Shown here piece by piece: positions 41,803 to 50,471 of a stretch of DNA of 64,000 nt (position 1 is its first letter; each line of letters begins with the position of its first letter). The notes beneath the pieces are model-generated. The model was not told the DNA's origin and did no database searches. It saw nothing but the letters and a program-made list of their open reading frames with translations. A program made the position numbers and the translations under genes. Origin of the DNA: Solirubrobacteraceae bacterium. GTDB taxonomy: Bacteria; Actinomycetota; Thermoleophilia; Solirubrobacterales; Solirubrobacteraceae. The stretch lies in assembly GCA_023230855.1 (NCBI GenBank), contig JALNWQ010000009.1:124001-188000 (forward strand), read 5' to 3'.

Positions 41803-43971
41803 CTAGGTACCACCGGGCGCGGCGAGGCGCACGAGCGGCTGGTCGGCTGCGACCGCGGCGCCCTCGGCCACGTGGAGCTCGACCACCCGACCGTCGTGGG
41901 GGGCGGTGACGTGGTTCTCCATCTTCATCGCCTCGACCGTGACGAGCCGCGCCCCGGACGGCACGACGTCCCCCACCGCGACGTGGACGGCCAGGATCGT
42001 GCCGTGCATCGGACTGACGACGGTCCCGGAGCCCGCCGCCGGGGCCGCGGCCGCGCTCCTGCCCGTGGGCGGCGACGCGGGCCGGGCCGGGCCCGGGGCC
42101 GCCGGGGTCGCCGCCGATGCCGAGGCCGCAGGCCCGCGGCGACGGCCCGACGACGCTCCCCGGACGGAGGCCCGCCGGCGGCGGTCCGTCGATGCCCCCG
42201 GGACGGAGCCCGCCTGGCCGCGGTCCGGTCCCGGGACCCGCGCCGGCAACCGGACGCGACGCCCGGCGACGACGACCGACGGCGACACGTCCGGGGGCGA
42301 CGGGATAGTCGACTCCGCGTCGGTCGGGTCCGGGACGGTCACGTCCGGGGCGATCCGCTCAGCGTCGGCCGGGCCCGCGCTGGCCGGGTCCGAGGCGGCC
42401 GGATCCCGGGCGGGACGGGCGCCGTCCGGCGTGCCGGCCGCGGCCACGAGCGCGTCGGCGTGCTCCTCGAACCACGACGTGTGGACCGGGCCGGCGGCGA
42501 GGTCCGGATGATCGAGCACCGCGGCGGCGACCGTGGCGGTCGTGGCGATCCCCACGACCCGCAGGTCGCCCAGCGCGGCGCGCAACCGCGCGATCGCGAC
42601 CTCACGCGTCGGCCCCCACGCGAGGAGCTTGCCCACCAGGCCGTCGTAGTGGACCGGCACCTCGTCGCCCGCCTCGTAACCACCGTCCCACCGCACGCCC
42701 GGCCCGGCCGGCACGTCCAGACCGTCGATCCGTCCGGGAGCCGGGACGAACCCGCGCGCGGCATCCTCGGCGTTGATCCGGCACTCCACCGCATGCCCGC
42801 GGGGCGCGAGGTCGGCGGGCGACGCCGTCACGCCGACGACCGACGACCGACCGCCGGCCCCGACCGGCGGCGTCCCGGCACGATCGGCCGACGCCCCCGC
42901 GCCCGCGATCCGCAGCGGCGCCCCACCCGCGATCCGCAGCTGCTCATGGACCAGGTCGACGCCGAGCACGAGCTCGGTCACCGGGTGCTCGACCTGGATC
43001 CGCGTGTTGACCTCGAGGAAGAAGAAGTCGCCGTCGGCGACGAGGAACTCGACCGTGCCCGCGCCCTCGTAGCCGACCGACCGGACCAGGCGAACCGCGG
43101 CGTCGGCCATCGCCGTACGCAGGTCGTCCGGCAACCCCGGCGCGGGGGCCTCCTCCACCAGCTTCTGGTGACGGCGCTGCACCGAGCAGTCACGGTCGCC
43201 GAGCGCCACGACCGACCCGTGACGGTCGGCCAGCACCTGCACCTCGATGTGCCGGGGACGCTCGAGGTACCGCTCGACGTGGACGAGGTCGCTGCCGAAC
43301 GCCGCGGCCGCCTCACGACGCGCCGCGTCGAGCGCCGCCGCCACGCCGTCCGCGGAGCGCGCCACCCGCATCCCGCGCCCACCGCCGCCACGGGTCGCCT
43401 TCACCACCACCGGCCAACCGTGCGCGTCCCCGAACGCGACGACGTCGGCCGCCGCGAACCCGCCCGACCCGGGCGCCGCCGACCCGAACCGGTCCGGGGC
43501 GATCCCCGGCACCACCGGCACCCCGGACCGCACCGCCAGCTCGCGGGCGCGGGCCTTGTCGCCCAGCGTGGCGATGACGTCCGCCGACGGGCCCACGAGC
43601 ACGAGGCCCGCGTCGGCGACCGCCCGGGCGAACGTCGCGCTCTCGGCGAGGAACCCGTACCCGGGATGCACGGCGTCGGCGCCCGCCGCCACCGCCGCCG
43701 CGACGAGCGCGTCGACGTCGAGGTACGCGTCGCGCGGCGCGGCGCAGGGCACGTCCACGACCTCGTCGGCGGTCCGCAGATGCAGCTCGTCCGGCGCCGG
43801 GTCGGCGTCGCGCACCCGCGGCCCCACCGTCGGATCCGCCGCGGGCGCCGACGTGCCGTCGGCCGCCGCGTCGGGGCGCACCGCCACCGACGCGATCCCC
43901 AGCTCCCGACAGGCACGGGCGATCCGGACGGCGATCTCGCCGCGGTTGGCGATGAGGACCCGGCGCAGCAC
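41803..43971 (-). CDS. acyl-CoA carboxylase alpha subunit (biotin carboxylase + BCCP)
   Basis: 722 residues. Biotin carboxylase: VLIANRGEIAVRIARACREL, VKATRGGGGRGMRVARS (glycine-rich ATP loop), EVNTRIQVEHPVTELVLGVDLV. It continues through an unusually long, Ala/Pro/Arg-rich linker (about 480-640) to the biotinyl domain, EAMKMENHVTAPHDG with biotinyl Lys683. ATG 43971, six bases after the carboxyltransferase stop. Together they should carboxylate acetyl-, propionyl- or a longer acyl-CoA. Confidence 0.93.
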   Translation of the reverse strand: MLRRVLIANRGEIAVRIARACRELGIASVAVRPDAAADGTSAPAADPTVGPRVRDADPAPDELHLRTADEVVDVPCAAPRDAYLDVDALVAAAVAAGADAVHPGYGFLAESATFARAVADAGLVLVGPSADVIATLGDKARARELAVRSGVPVVPGIAPDRFGSAAPGSGGFAAADVVAFGDAHGWPVVVKATRGGGGRGMRVARSADGVAAALDAARREAAAAFGSDLVHVERYLERPRHIEVQVLADRHGSVVALGDRDCSVQRRHQKLVEEAPAPGLPDDLRTAMADAAVRLVRSVGYEGAGTVEFLVADGDFFFLEVNTRIQVEHPVTELVLGVDLVHEQLRIAGGAPLRIAGAGASADRAGTPPVGAGGRSSVVGVTASPADLAPRGHAVECRINAEDAARGFVPAPGRIDGLDVPAGPGVRWDGGYEAGDEVPVHYDGLVGKLLAWGPTREVAIARLRAALGDLRVVGIATTATVAAAVLDHPDLAAGPVHTSWFEEHADALVAAAGTPDGARPARDPAASDPASAGPADAERIAPDVTVPDPTDAESTIPSPPDVSPSVVVAGRRVRLPARVPGPDRGQAGSVPGASTDRRRRASVRGASSGRRRGPAASASAATPAAPGPARPASPPTGRSAAAAPAAGSGTVVSPMHGTILAVHVAVGDVVPSGARLVTVEAMKMENHVTAPHDGRVVELHVAEGAAVAADQPLVRLAAPGGT

Positions 43972-43977
43972 GACGGG

Positions 43978-45537
43978 TCAGATCGGCGAGATCGTCCGGC
44001 GCTTGCCGGGGACGCGGGGCGGACGGCGCGGCGCGACGCGACCGAGCGCCTCGACGAGCAACGGTCGGGTGCGGGACGGCTCGACGACGTCGTCGATCCC
44101 GAACCCGTCGGCCGCCGCGTACGGATCGATGTTCGCCCGGAACCGCGCGATGAGCGCGTCGCGGTGCGCCGACGGATCGTCGGCGGCCTCGACCTCGCGA
44201 CGGTACGCGATGTCGACCGCGTTCTCGACCGGCATCGCGCAGATCTCGGCGGTCGGCCACGCCAACGCCAGATCGGCGGCGTAGCCACGCCCGCCACCCA
44301 TCGCGATGTACGCGGCGCCGTAGCCCTTGCGCACGGCGATCGTGAACCGCGGCACCGTCGCCTGCGCCATCTCGTACGCCAGGCGGCCACTGCGGCGCGC
44401 CAGCTGCGTCGACTCGGCGGCGGTGCCGACGAGGAACCCCGGCAGGTCGATGAGCACGACGAGCGGCAGCCCGAACGCGTCGCAGACCGCGATGAAGTGG
44501 GCGGCCTTCTCGCACGCCCCGCTGTCGAGCGCCCCGCCCAGGTGCAACGGCTGGTTCGCGACGACCCCCACCGGGCGCCCGTCGATCCGGGCCAGGCAGG
44601 TGACGACGTTCGGGCTCGCCGAGCGGCGCAGCTCCAGCACCGTGTCGACGTCGGCCAGGCCGACGACGAGGTCCCGGGCGTCGTACGCCCGGCGCATGTC
44701 CGCCGGGACGACGGCGTTCAGGTCGACGTCGCCCGGCGCGTGCGGACCGTCGATCCGCGGTGGTGGCGCGTCGGCGCTGGAGGGCAGGAACCCGAGGAAC
44801 GCGCGGATCGCGTCGAGCGCCTCGTCCTCGTCGTCGGTCGCCAGGTCCGCCACGCCGTTGCGGGCCTGCACGTCGGCGCCCCCGATCTGCTCGTTCGTGA
44901 GCCGCTCGCCGGTGGCCGCCTCGACGAACGGTGCGGCCGCCATCCCGAGGGTCCCCATCCCCCGGACCATGACGACGAAGTCGCTCAGCGCCGCGAGGGT
45001 CGTGCCCACCCCGAACCCCGGCCCCATCATCGCCGAGACGACCGGCACGAGCCCGGACAGGTCGACGAGGAGCTGGAACAGCGGCGACCCCGGCGCGGCG
45101 TGGCGGGAGTCCAGGCCCTCCTGCATCCGGTGCCCGCCGCCGTCGCAGAGCAGGACGAGCGGGATCCGGTCCAGCAGCGCCCGCTCCGCGCACCGGGCGA
45201 TCTTCGCCATGCCGACGACGCCGTTGCTGCCGCCCAGGACGGTGAAGTCGAACGCCGCGACGACGACCGGGCGACCGTCGACGTAGGCGATGCCGGTGAC
45301 GACCCCGTCCGCCGGCGCCTCGAGCGGCGGGCTGCCCGGCTGCGGCGGACCGGGGCCGGCGAGCGCGCCGAGCTCGAAGAACCGGTCGGGGTCGGCCAGC
45401 CGGGCGATCCGCTCGCGCGCGGTGCGCTTGCCGCGCCGGTGCTGCCGCTCGACCTGCTCCGGCCGGGCCGCGTCGGCGACCGCGTCGTGACGCGCCCGGA
45501 CCTCGCGGAGCAGGTCGTCATGGTCGGGCTGCGCCAT
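43978..45537 (-). CDS. acyl-CoA carboxylase carboxyltransferase (beta) subunit
   Basis: 519 residues from MAQPDHDDLLREVRARHDAV. Carboxyltransferase domains N and C of the crotonase fold: GGGHRMQEGLDSRH, GTTLAALSDFVVMVRGMGTLG, QIGGADVQARNGVADL, then GVVANQPLHLGGALDSGACE, LPLVVLIDLPGFLVGT and AYIAMGGGRGYAADLALAWP. These are the typical acetyl-/propionyl-CoA carboxylase beta marks. It precedes its alpha subunit. Confidence 0.92.
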   Translation of the reverse strand: MAQPDHDDLLREVRARHDAVADAARPEQVERQHRRGKRTARERIARLADPDRFFELGALAGPGPPQPGSPPLEAPADGVVTGIAYVDGRPVVVAAFDFTVLGGSNGVVGMAKIARCAERALLDRIPLVLLCDGGGHRMQEGLDSRHAAPGSPLFQLLVDLSGLVPVVSAMMGPGFGVGTTLAALSDFVVMVRGMGTLGMAAAPFVEAATGERLTNEQIGGADVQARNGVADLATDDEDEALDAIRAFLGFLPSSADAPPPRIDGPHAPGDVDLNAVVPADMRRAYDARDLVVGLADVDTVLELRRSASPNVVTCLARIDGRPVGVVANQPLHLGGALDSGACEKAAHFIAVCDAFGLPLVVLIDLPGFLVGTAAESTQLARRSGRLAYEMAQATVPRFTIAVRKGYGAAYIAMGGGRGYAADLALAWPTAEICAMPVENAVDIAYRREVEAADDPSAHRDALIARFRANIDPYAAADGFGIDDVVEPSRTRPLLVEALGRVAPRRPPRVPGKRRTISPI

Positions 45538-45581
45538 CGGGTCCGCTCGGCGTCGGGTCGTCGTCGGGTCGCCCTCGCCGG

Positions 45582-46808
45582 TCAGGCGATCCGCTCGAAG
45601 ACGGCGGACATGCCCTGCCCTCCGCCGATGCACATCGTCTCCAGGCCGTAGCGCCCCTCGCGACGGTCGAGCTCGCGCAGGAGCGTCGCCATGATCCGGG
45701 TGCCGGTCGCGCCGACCGGGTGCCCGAGCGAGATGCCCGACCCGTTGACGTTGACCCGCGCGAAGTCCGCGTCGGTCAGGCCCCACGCCTTCGTGCACGC
45801 CAGCGCCTGCGCCGCGAACGCCTCGTTGAGCTCGATGAGGTCGAGGTCGGCCAGCGTCAGGCCCAGGCGGTCGAGGACCTTCTGCGTCGACGGGACCGGG
45901 CCGATGCCCATCCGGTGCGGCTCCACCCCGGCGACCGCCCAGCCCGCCAGGCGCGCCAGCGGCCGCAGGCCCAGCTCCTCCGCCCGCTCGGGCGTCGTGA
46001 CGATGCACGCCGACGCGCCGTCGTTCTGGCCGCTCGCGTTGCCGGCGGTGACCGTCGACGCCGGGTCGACCCGACCCCGGATCGGCTTGAGTCGCGCCAG
46101 GCTCTCGGTCGTCGTCTCGGGCCGCGGGTGCTCGTCGCGGTCGACGACGACAGGATCGCCCTTGCGCTGCGGCACGCTCACCGACACGAGCTCGTCCGCG
46201 AACCGGCCCTCCTCGTGCGCGGCGATCGCACGACGGTGCGACTCGAGCGCCAGCGCGTCCTGCTCCTCGCGCGTGACCGCGTACTCCTCGCGCAGGTTCT
46301 CCGCCGTCTCCAGCATCCCGCCGTCGACGGGGAAGTCCCGGCCGCCGGCGGTCACGCGCGCCCGGGCGAGGCGGTCGTGCAGGACGATCCCGTCGCCCTT
46401 GGCGCCCCACCGCATCTGCGTCGAGTAGTGCTCGACGTTGCTCATGCTCTCCGCGCCACCGGCGACGACGACGTCGCACGCCCCGGTCTGCACCTGCATC
46501 GCGGCGATGACGAGCGCCTGCAGGCTCGACCCGCAGCGCCGGTCGATCTGGAACCCGGGCGTCTGGATCCCCAGCCCCGCGTCGAGCGCCGCGACGCGAC
46601 CGATCGCCGGCGACTCGCCGCTCGGGTAGCACTGCCCGAAGATCACGTCGTCGACCTGGCCCTCCTGCAGGCCGGCGCGCGAGACGAGCTCGCGCAGCAC
46701 GACGGCGGCGAGGTCGGTCGCCGACAACGACCGGTAGACGCCGCCGTAGCGCCCCACCGGGGTACGCAACGGCTCGCAGATGACGGCGGGGCGGAGGGTC
46801 TCGGACAT
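45582..46808 (-). CDS. acetyl-CoA C-acyltransferase (thiolase)
   Basis: 408 residues. Active-site Cys92 in DRRCGSSLQALVIA, HPVGATGTRIMATLL with the catalytic His, and MCIGGGQGMSAVF for the second Cys. Distinct from fadA at 34131. It is in the minus-strand block with carboxylase genes below and enoyl-CoA hydratases above, so it likely closes a catabolic pathway that yields acetyl- or propionyl-CoA. ATG start. Confidence 0.93.
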   Translation of the reverse strand: MSETLRPAVICEPLRTPVGRYGGVYRSLSATDLAAVVLRELVSRAGLQEGQVDDVIFGQCYPSGESPAIGRVAALDAGLGIQTPGFQIDRRCGSSLQALVIAAMQVQTGACDVVVAGGAESMSNVEHYSTQMRWGAKGDGIVLHDRLARARVTAGGRDFPVDGGMLETAENLREEYAVTREEQDALALESHRRAIAAHEEGRFADELVSVSVPQRKGDPVVVDRDEHPRPETTTESLARLKPIRGRVDPASTVTAGNASGQNDGASACIVTTPERAEELGLRPLARLAGWAVAGVEPHRMGIGPVPSTQKVLDRLGLTLADLDLIELNEAFAAQALACTKAWGLTDADFARVNVNGSGISLGHPVGATGTRIMATLLRELDRREGRYGLETMCIGGGQGMSAVFERIA

Positions 46809-46878
46809 GACGTGGGCTCGATTCGGACGGTCGGGATCGGAGGGTTCGGTGGGACGGGCGGGCCGGCGGCGACGCCGG

Positions 46879-47712
46879 TCAGCGGCCCTCGTAGCGGGGC
46901 TCGCGGCGCTCGATGACGGCGGCGAGGCCCTCGCGCGCGTCGTGGGTGCCCGACAGGCGCGACACCGTGCTCGCCTCGTCCGGCATGCGCGCCTCGGCGG
47001 TGCCGTCCAGGCCCTCCCACATCAGGCGCTTGGCCTCGCCGTAGGCGAGCGTCGGGCCAGCGGCGATCTTCCGCGCGAACGCCAGGGCGTCGTCCACCAG
47101 TCGGTCGTCGGGCACGACCCAGTTGATGAGCCCGTCCTCGAGCGCCTCCTCGGCGGTGAGGACGCGGTCGGCGAGGACGATCTCCATCGCGCGGCGGAAC
47201 CCGACGATCCGCGACAGCGTCACCGACGTGCCGGCGTCGGGCGCCATGCCGGCGCGGGTGGCGGCGGACATGAACTTCGTCCGCTCGCCGGCGAACACGA
47301 GGTCGGCGGCGCAGACGAGGCCGAGGCCGCCACCGCCGGCGGCGAACCCGTGCACCGCGGCGATCACCGGCGCCTGCAGGCGCATGAGGCCGGACGCGGC
47401 GGTCTGCAGCAGGCTCGTCGCGACGCGCAGGTAGTCCGGCAGCCCCTCGCCCTTGGACGCGAAGTCGCGGATGTCGCCGCCGGCGCAGAAGTGCTTGCCC
47501 TCGCCGGTGAGCAGCACCGCGCGGACGCGCTGGTCCTCGAGGCAGCGCAGGATCGCGTCGTTCAGCGCCTGCAGGAACGGGACGCTCATGCCGTTGGCGG
47601 CGTCCGGGCGGTTGAGGCGGATCCGGGCGACGCCGGTCGACTCGAGGTCCAGCAGGACGGCGGCGTCGGTGATCAGCGCCTCGGTCGTGATCTCGTCGGT
47701 GCTCGCGGTCAT
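46879..47712 (-). CDS. enoyl-CoA hydratase/isomerase family protein
   Basis: 277 residues from MTASTDEITTEALITD. HFCAGGDIRDF is the oxyanion CoA-binding region. The GGG after AHGFAAGGGGLGLVCAADL lacks the first catalytic Glu, and the second is Asp in MAPDAGTS, as in PaaG-like isomerases. It may act as an isomerase or hydratase on unusual acyl-CoAs. ATG start; 70 bp before the thiolase. Confidence 0.88.
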   Translation of the reverse strand: MTASTDEITTEALITDAAVLLDLESTGVARIRLNRPDAANGMSVPFLQALNDAILRCLEDQRVRAVLLTGEGKHFCAGGDIRDFASKGEGLPDYLRVATSLLQTAASGLMRLQAPVIAAVHGFAAGGGGLGLVCAADLVFAGERTKFMSAATRAGMAPDAGTSVTLSRIVGFRRAMEIVLADRVLTAEEALEDGLINWVVPDDRLVDDALAFARKIAAGPTLAYGEAKRLMWEGLDGTAEARMPDEASTVSRLSGTHDAREGLAAVIERREPRYEGR

Positions 47713-47756
47713 CTCGGGTGCTCCTGGTCGTCGGGTCGGAAGGGGTCGGCCGGGGA

Positions 47757-48563
47757 TCAGCCGCGGGCCTTGAACGCGCCGATGCCGGCGGCCGCGCCGT
47801 CGCCACCGAGGTGGTCGAGGACCGTCTCGAGCTCGCGGTCCAGGCCCTCGGCGAGCGTGCCGTCGAGGCCGCCGCGGACGAGCGCCTTGGTGCGGGCGAT
47901 CGCCGCGCGGTCCTTGCCGGCGAGCTGCTGCAGCAGCGCCTCGACGGCGTCGTCGAACTCCGCGGCCGGCACGGCGCGGTAGACGAGGCCCCACTCCTCG
48001 GCCTGCCTGCCGCTGAGGCGGTCGCCGGTGAGGATGTGGCCGAGCGCGCGCGGGCGGCCGACGAGCCGGGCGAACCGCTGCGACGAGCCCCCGCCGGGGA
48101 CCTGGCCGAAGTTCGAGTGGTTGTCGGCGAGCTTCGCGTCGTCGCGCACGATCGCGATGTCGACGGACTGCGTCAGCTCGAACCCGCCGGCCATGGCGTA
48201 GCCCTCGACCGCGGCGACGACCGGGACCGGCAGCTCGGCGATGACGTCGCACGCGCGACGGAACGCGACGAACAGGCCGCGCAGCGCCTCGCGGGCGGGC
48301 GGGTCGACGCTCGTGCGCAGCGCCTCGAGGTGGTGGAAGTCGCCGCCGACGGAGAAGCAGCCGTCGGCGCCGCGGATGACGATCACCGCGATCGACTCGT
48401 CCCCGCCGAGGTCGCGCAGCGCGCGCTCGAGCTCGACGCCGACCTCGGTCGTGATCGCGTTGCGGGCGGCGGGGCGGTTGAGCGTGATCCGGCCGATGCG
48501 GCCGTCCCGCTCGGCGAGGACGACCGGCTCCGCCGGGGTCGCGGGGGCGCTGTCAGCGGACAT
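47757..48563 (-). CDS. enoyl-CoA hydratase family protein
   Basis: 268 residues from MSADSAPATPAEPVV. CFSVGGDFHHL and GYAMAGGFELTQSVDIAI (Glu retained at the first catalytic position), then ADNHSNFGQVPGGGSSQRFA with the second Glu replaced. It is the first gene of a minus-strand operon; ATG 48563 is selected since operator site 3 and the promoter lie upstream. 44 bp before the next hydratase. Confidence 0.88.
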   Translation of the reverse strand: MSADSAPATPAEPVVLAERDGRIGRITLNRPAARNAITTEVGVELERALRDLGGDESIAVIVIRGADGCFSVGGDFHHLEALRTSVDPPAREALRGLFVAFRRACDVIAELPVPVVAAVEGYAMAGGFELTQSVDIAIVRDDAKLADNHSNFGQVPGGGSSQRFARLVGRPRALGHILTGDRLSGRQAEEWGLVYRAVPAAEFDDAVEALLQQLAGKDRAAIARTKALVRGGLDGTLAEGLDRELETVLDHLGGDGAAAGIGAFKARG

Positions 48564-48596
48564 GACGCGCATCCTAACCGCTGCGCGCACATCGTC

Positions 48597-48651
48597 CATA
48601 CGTCCTGTCCGGACGGCATGCCCGGTCAGGCCGCCCGCGCGACGGTAGGAT
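48597..48651. promoter_or_regulatory. operator site 3 and fadD promoter
   Basis: CATACG (48597-48602) then TGTCCGGACGGCATGCCC (48606-48623), with the fadD -10 TAGGAT at 48646-48651. It is between the minus-strand hydratase operon and plus-strand fadD, the same arrangement as site 2. Confidence 0.6.
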
Positions 48652-48700
48652 CGGTCGAGGATCTCCGACCGCCCGTCCCGGGCAGAGAGGAAGCGCCCCG

Positions 48701-50416
48701 ATGCCCGACCCCGTCCCCCCGATCGACGAACGCCGCGCCGCGCTGGAGGCGCGCTTCCCCGGGTGGCGCCCGCGCACGCTCGACGCGTTCCTCGAGGACT
48801 GCGCCGCCGAGTTCGCCGACCGGCCGTTCGTCATCACCGACGATCGCACGTTGACGTACGCCGAGACCGAGGCGTGGGCGCGCCGCCTCGCGGACGGCCT
48901 CGTCGCCGCCGGCGTGCGGCCCGGGGACCACGTCGGCCTGCTCATGGCGAACCACCTGGAGTTCGCGCCGTTGAAGTTCGCGATCGCGCGGGCCGGAGCG
49001 GTGGGCATCCCCTTCAACTACCTCTACCGCCAGGAGGAGCTGGCGTACGTCCTGGAGCAGTCGGAGTGCCGGGCGCTCATCACGATGACCGGGTTCGCCG
49101 GGCTGGACTACCTGGGGATGCTCGACGCCATCGCCCCCGGCTGGGCGTCCAGTCCGACCGACGCGCTGCCGCAGCTGCGCACCGTCGTGCAGATGGAGAC
49201 CGAGCTGCCGGCGCGCGAGGGCGTGCCGACGATCGACGACCTCGCCGCCCGCGGCGACGAGCACCGCGGTGCGTCCGACGGCGCCCGGCGCAACCCGGAC
49301 GACGTCGGCGACATCCTCTACACGTCCGGCACGACCGGGTCGCCGAAGGGCGTCCTCGTCACCCACGACGCGGTGCTGCGGACCGCGTACGGGTCGGCGC
49401 TCACCCGGGCGTTCGAGGACGGCCGGCGGATCCTCTTCTCGCTGCCCTGCTACCACATGTTCGGCTACGTCGAGGGCATGCTCGCGGCGATGATGGCCGG
49501 TGGCGCGATCATCCCCCGCAAGACGTTCGCGCCGGTCGACTACTTCGCGTCGATCCAACGCCACCGGGCGACCGAGATGCTCTGCGTGCCGACGATGACC
49601 GTCGCGCTGCTCGAGCACCCCGAGCGCGACGCCTACGACTACGCGTCGCTCGTGTCGATCCTGTCGGGCGCCGCCCCCGCCCCGGTGTGGCTGTGGGAGC
49701 AGGTGGAGCAGGCGTTCGACGTCACCGAGATCGTCACCGGGTACGGGATGACCGAGACCGGTGGCGCGATGACGATGACGCTGCCCGAGGACGAGCGGAC
49801 GCTGACGTCGGAGACCGTCGGCCGGCCGAAGCTCGCCGGATCGGCCGGCCTGCCGGACGAGGGCGGCGCGCTGACGCACTACGAGACGCGCGACCCCGAG
49901 TCCGGCGAGCGCCTGCCCGCCGGGGCCGAGGGCGAGCTCATGTCGCTCGGGCCGACGAACATGCTCGGGTTCTGGGCCAAGCCGAAGGAGACCGCCGAGG
50001 CGATCGTCGACGGCTGGGTCGTGTCGGGCGACCTCGGCGTCGTGCGCCCCGACGGGTACCTGCAGATCACCGGTCGCAGCAAGGAGCTGTACAAGAGCGG
50101 CGGCGAGCTCGTCATGCCCAAGGAGATCGAGGAGCTCCTCAGCGCCCACCCGGCGGTGAGCCAGGCGTACGCGATCGGCGTGCCCGACGACCGCTGGGGC
50201 GAGGCCGGGTGCGTCTGCATCGTCCGTCAGCCCGACGCGACGCTCGAGGCCGACGAGGTGCTGGCGCTCTGCCGCGAGCACCTCGCCCGGTTCAAGGTCC
50301 CCAAGCACGTGCTGTTCCTCGCCGCCGAGGAGCTGCCGACCACCCCGACCGGCAAGGTCCAGAAGTTCCGCCTCGTGAAGCACGCGCAGGGCGTCCTCGC
50401 CGGCGACGCCGCCTGA
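48701..50416 (+). CDS. fadD: acyl-CoA synthetase, AMP-binding
   Basis: 571 residues. P-loop LYTSGTTGSPKGVLV at about 207; YGMTETGGAMTM; SGDLGVVRPDGYLQITGRSK with the adenylate Asp; PTGKVQKFRLVKHA with the catalytic Lys. All motifs intact. GAGAGGAAG before the ATG. Its -10 is TAGGAT and it shares operator site 3 with the divergent hydratase operon. The downstream dehydrogenase gene is in the same direction. Confidence 0.92.
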   Translation: MPDPVPPIDERRAALEARFPGWRPRTLDAFLEDCAAEFADRPFVITDDRTLTYAETEAWARRLADGLVAAGVRPGDHVGLLMANHLEFAPLKFAIARAGAVGIPFNYLYRQEELAYVLEQSECRALITMTGFAGLDYLGMLDAIAPGWASSPTDALPQLRTVVQMETELPAREGVPTIDDLAARGDEHRGASDGARRNPDDVGDILYTSGTTGSPKGVLVTHDAVLRTAYGSALTRAFEDGRRILFSLPCYHMFGYVEGMLAAMMAGGAIIPRKTFAPVDYFASIQRHRATEMLCVPTMTVALLEHPERDAYDYASLVSILSGAAPAPVWLWEQVEQAFDVTEIVTGYGMTETGGAMTMTLPEDERTLTSETVGRPKLAGSAGLPDEGGALTHYETRDPESGERLPAGAEGELMSLGPTNMLGFWAKPKETAEAIVDGWVVSGDLGVVRPDGYLQITGRSKELYKSGGELVMPKEIEELLSAHPAVSQAYAIGVPDDRWGEAGCVCIVRQPDATLEADEVLALCREHLARFKVPKHVLFLAAEELPTTPTGKVQKFRLVKHAQGVLAGDAA

Positions 50417-50459
50417 CCCGTCCGGCCGGACACGACGACCGCACAGCGTGTTCGGCCGG

Positions 50460-50465
50460 TACGCT
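50460..50465 (+). promoter_or_regulatory. -10 box TACGCT of leaderless gene
   Basis: TACGCT ends six bases before the ATG at 50472, so the dehydrogenase can be read as a leaderless transcript even though fadD ends only 55 bp upstream. No -35 is seen. Confidence 0.4.
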
Positions 50466-50471
50466 GCGCCC

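Noticed and set aside
41548..45651. 1367-codon open frame on the plus strand
   Set aside because: Antisense to the acyl-CoA carboxylase genes; His/Arg/Asp-rich shadow of their codon usage.
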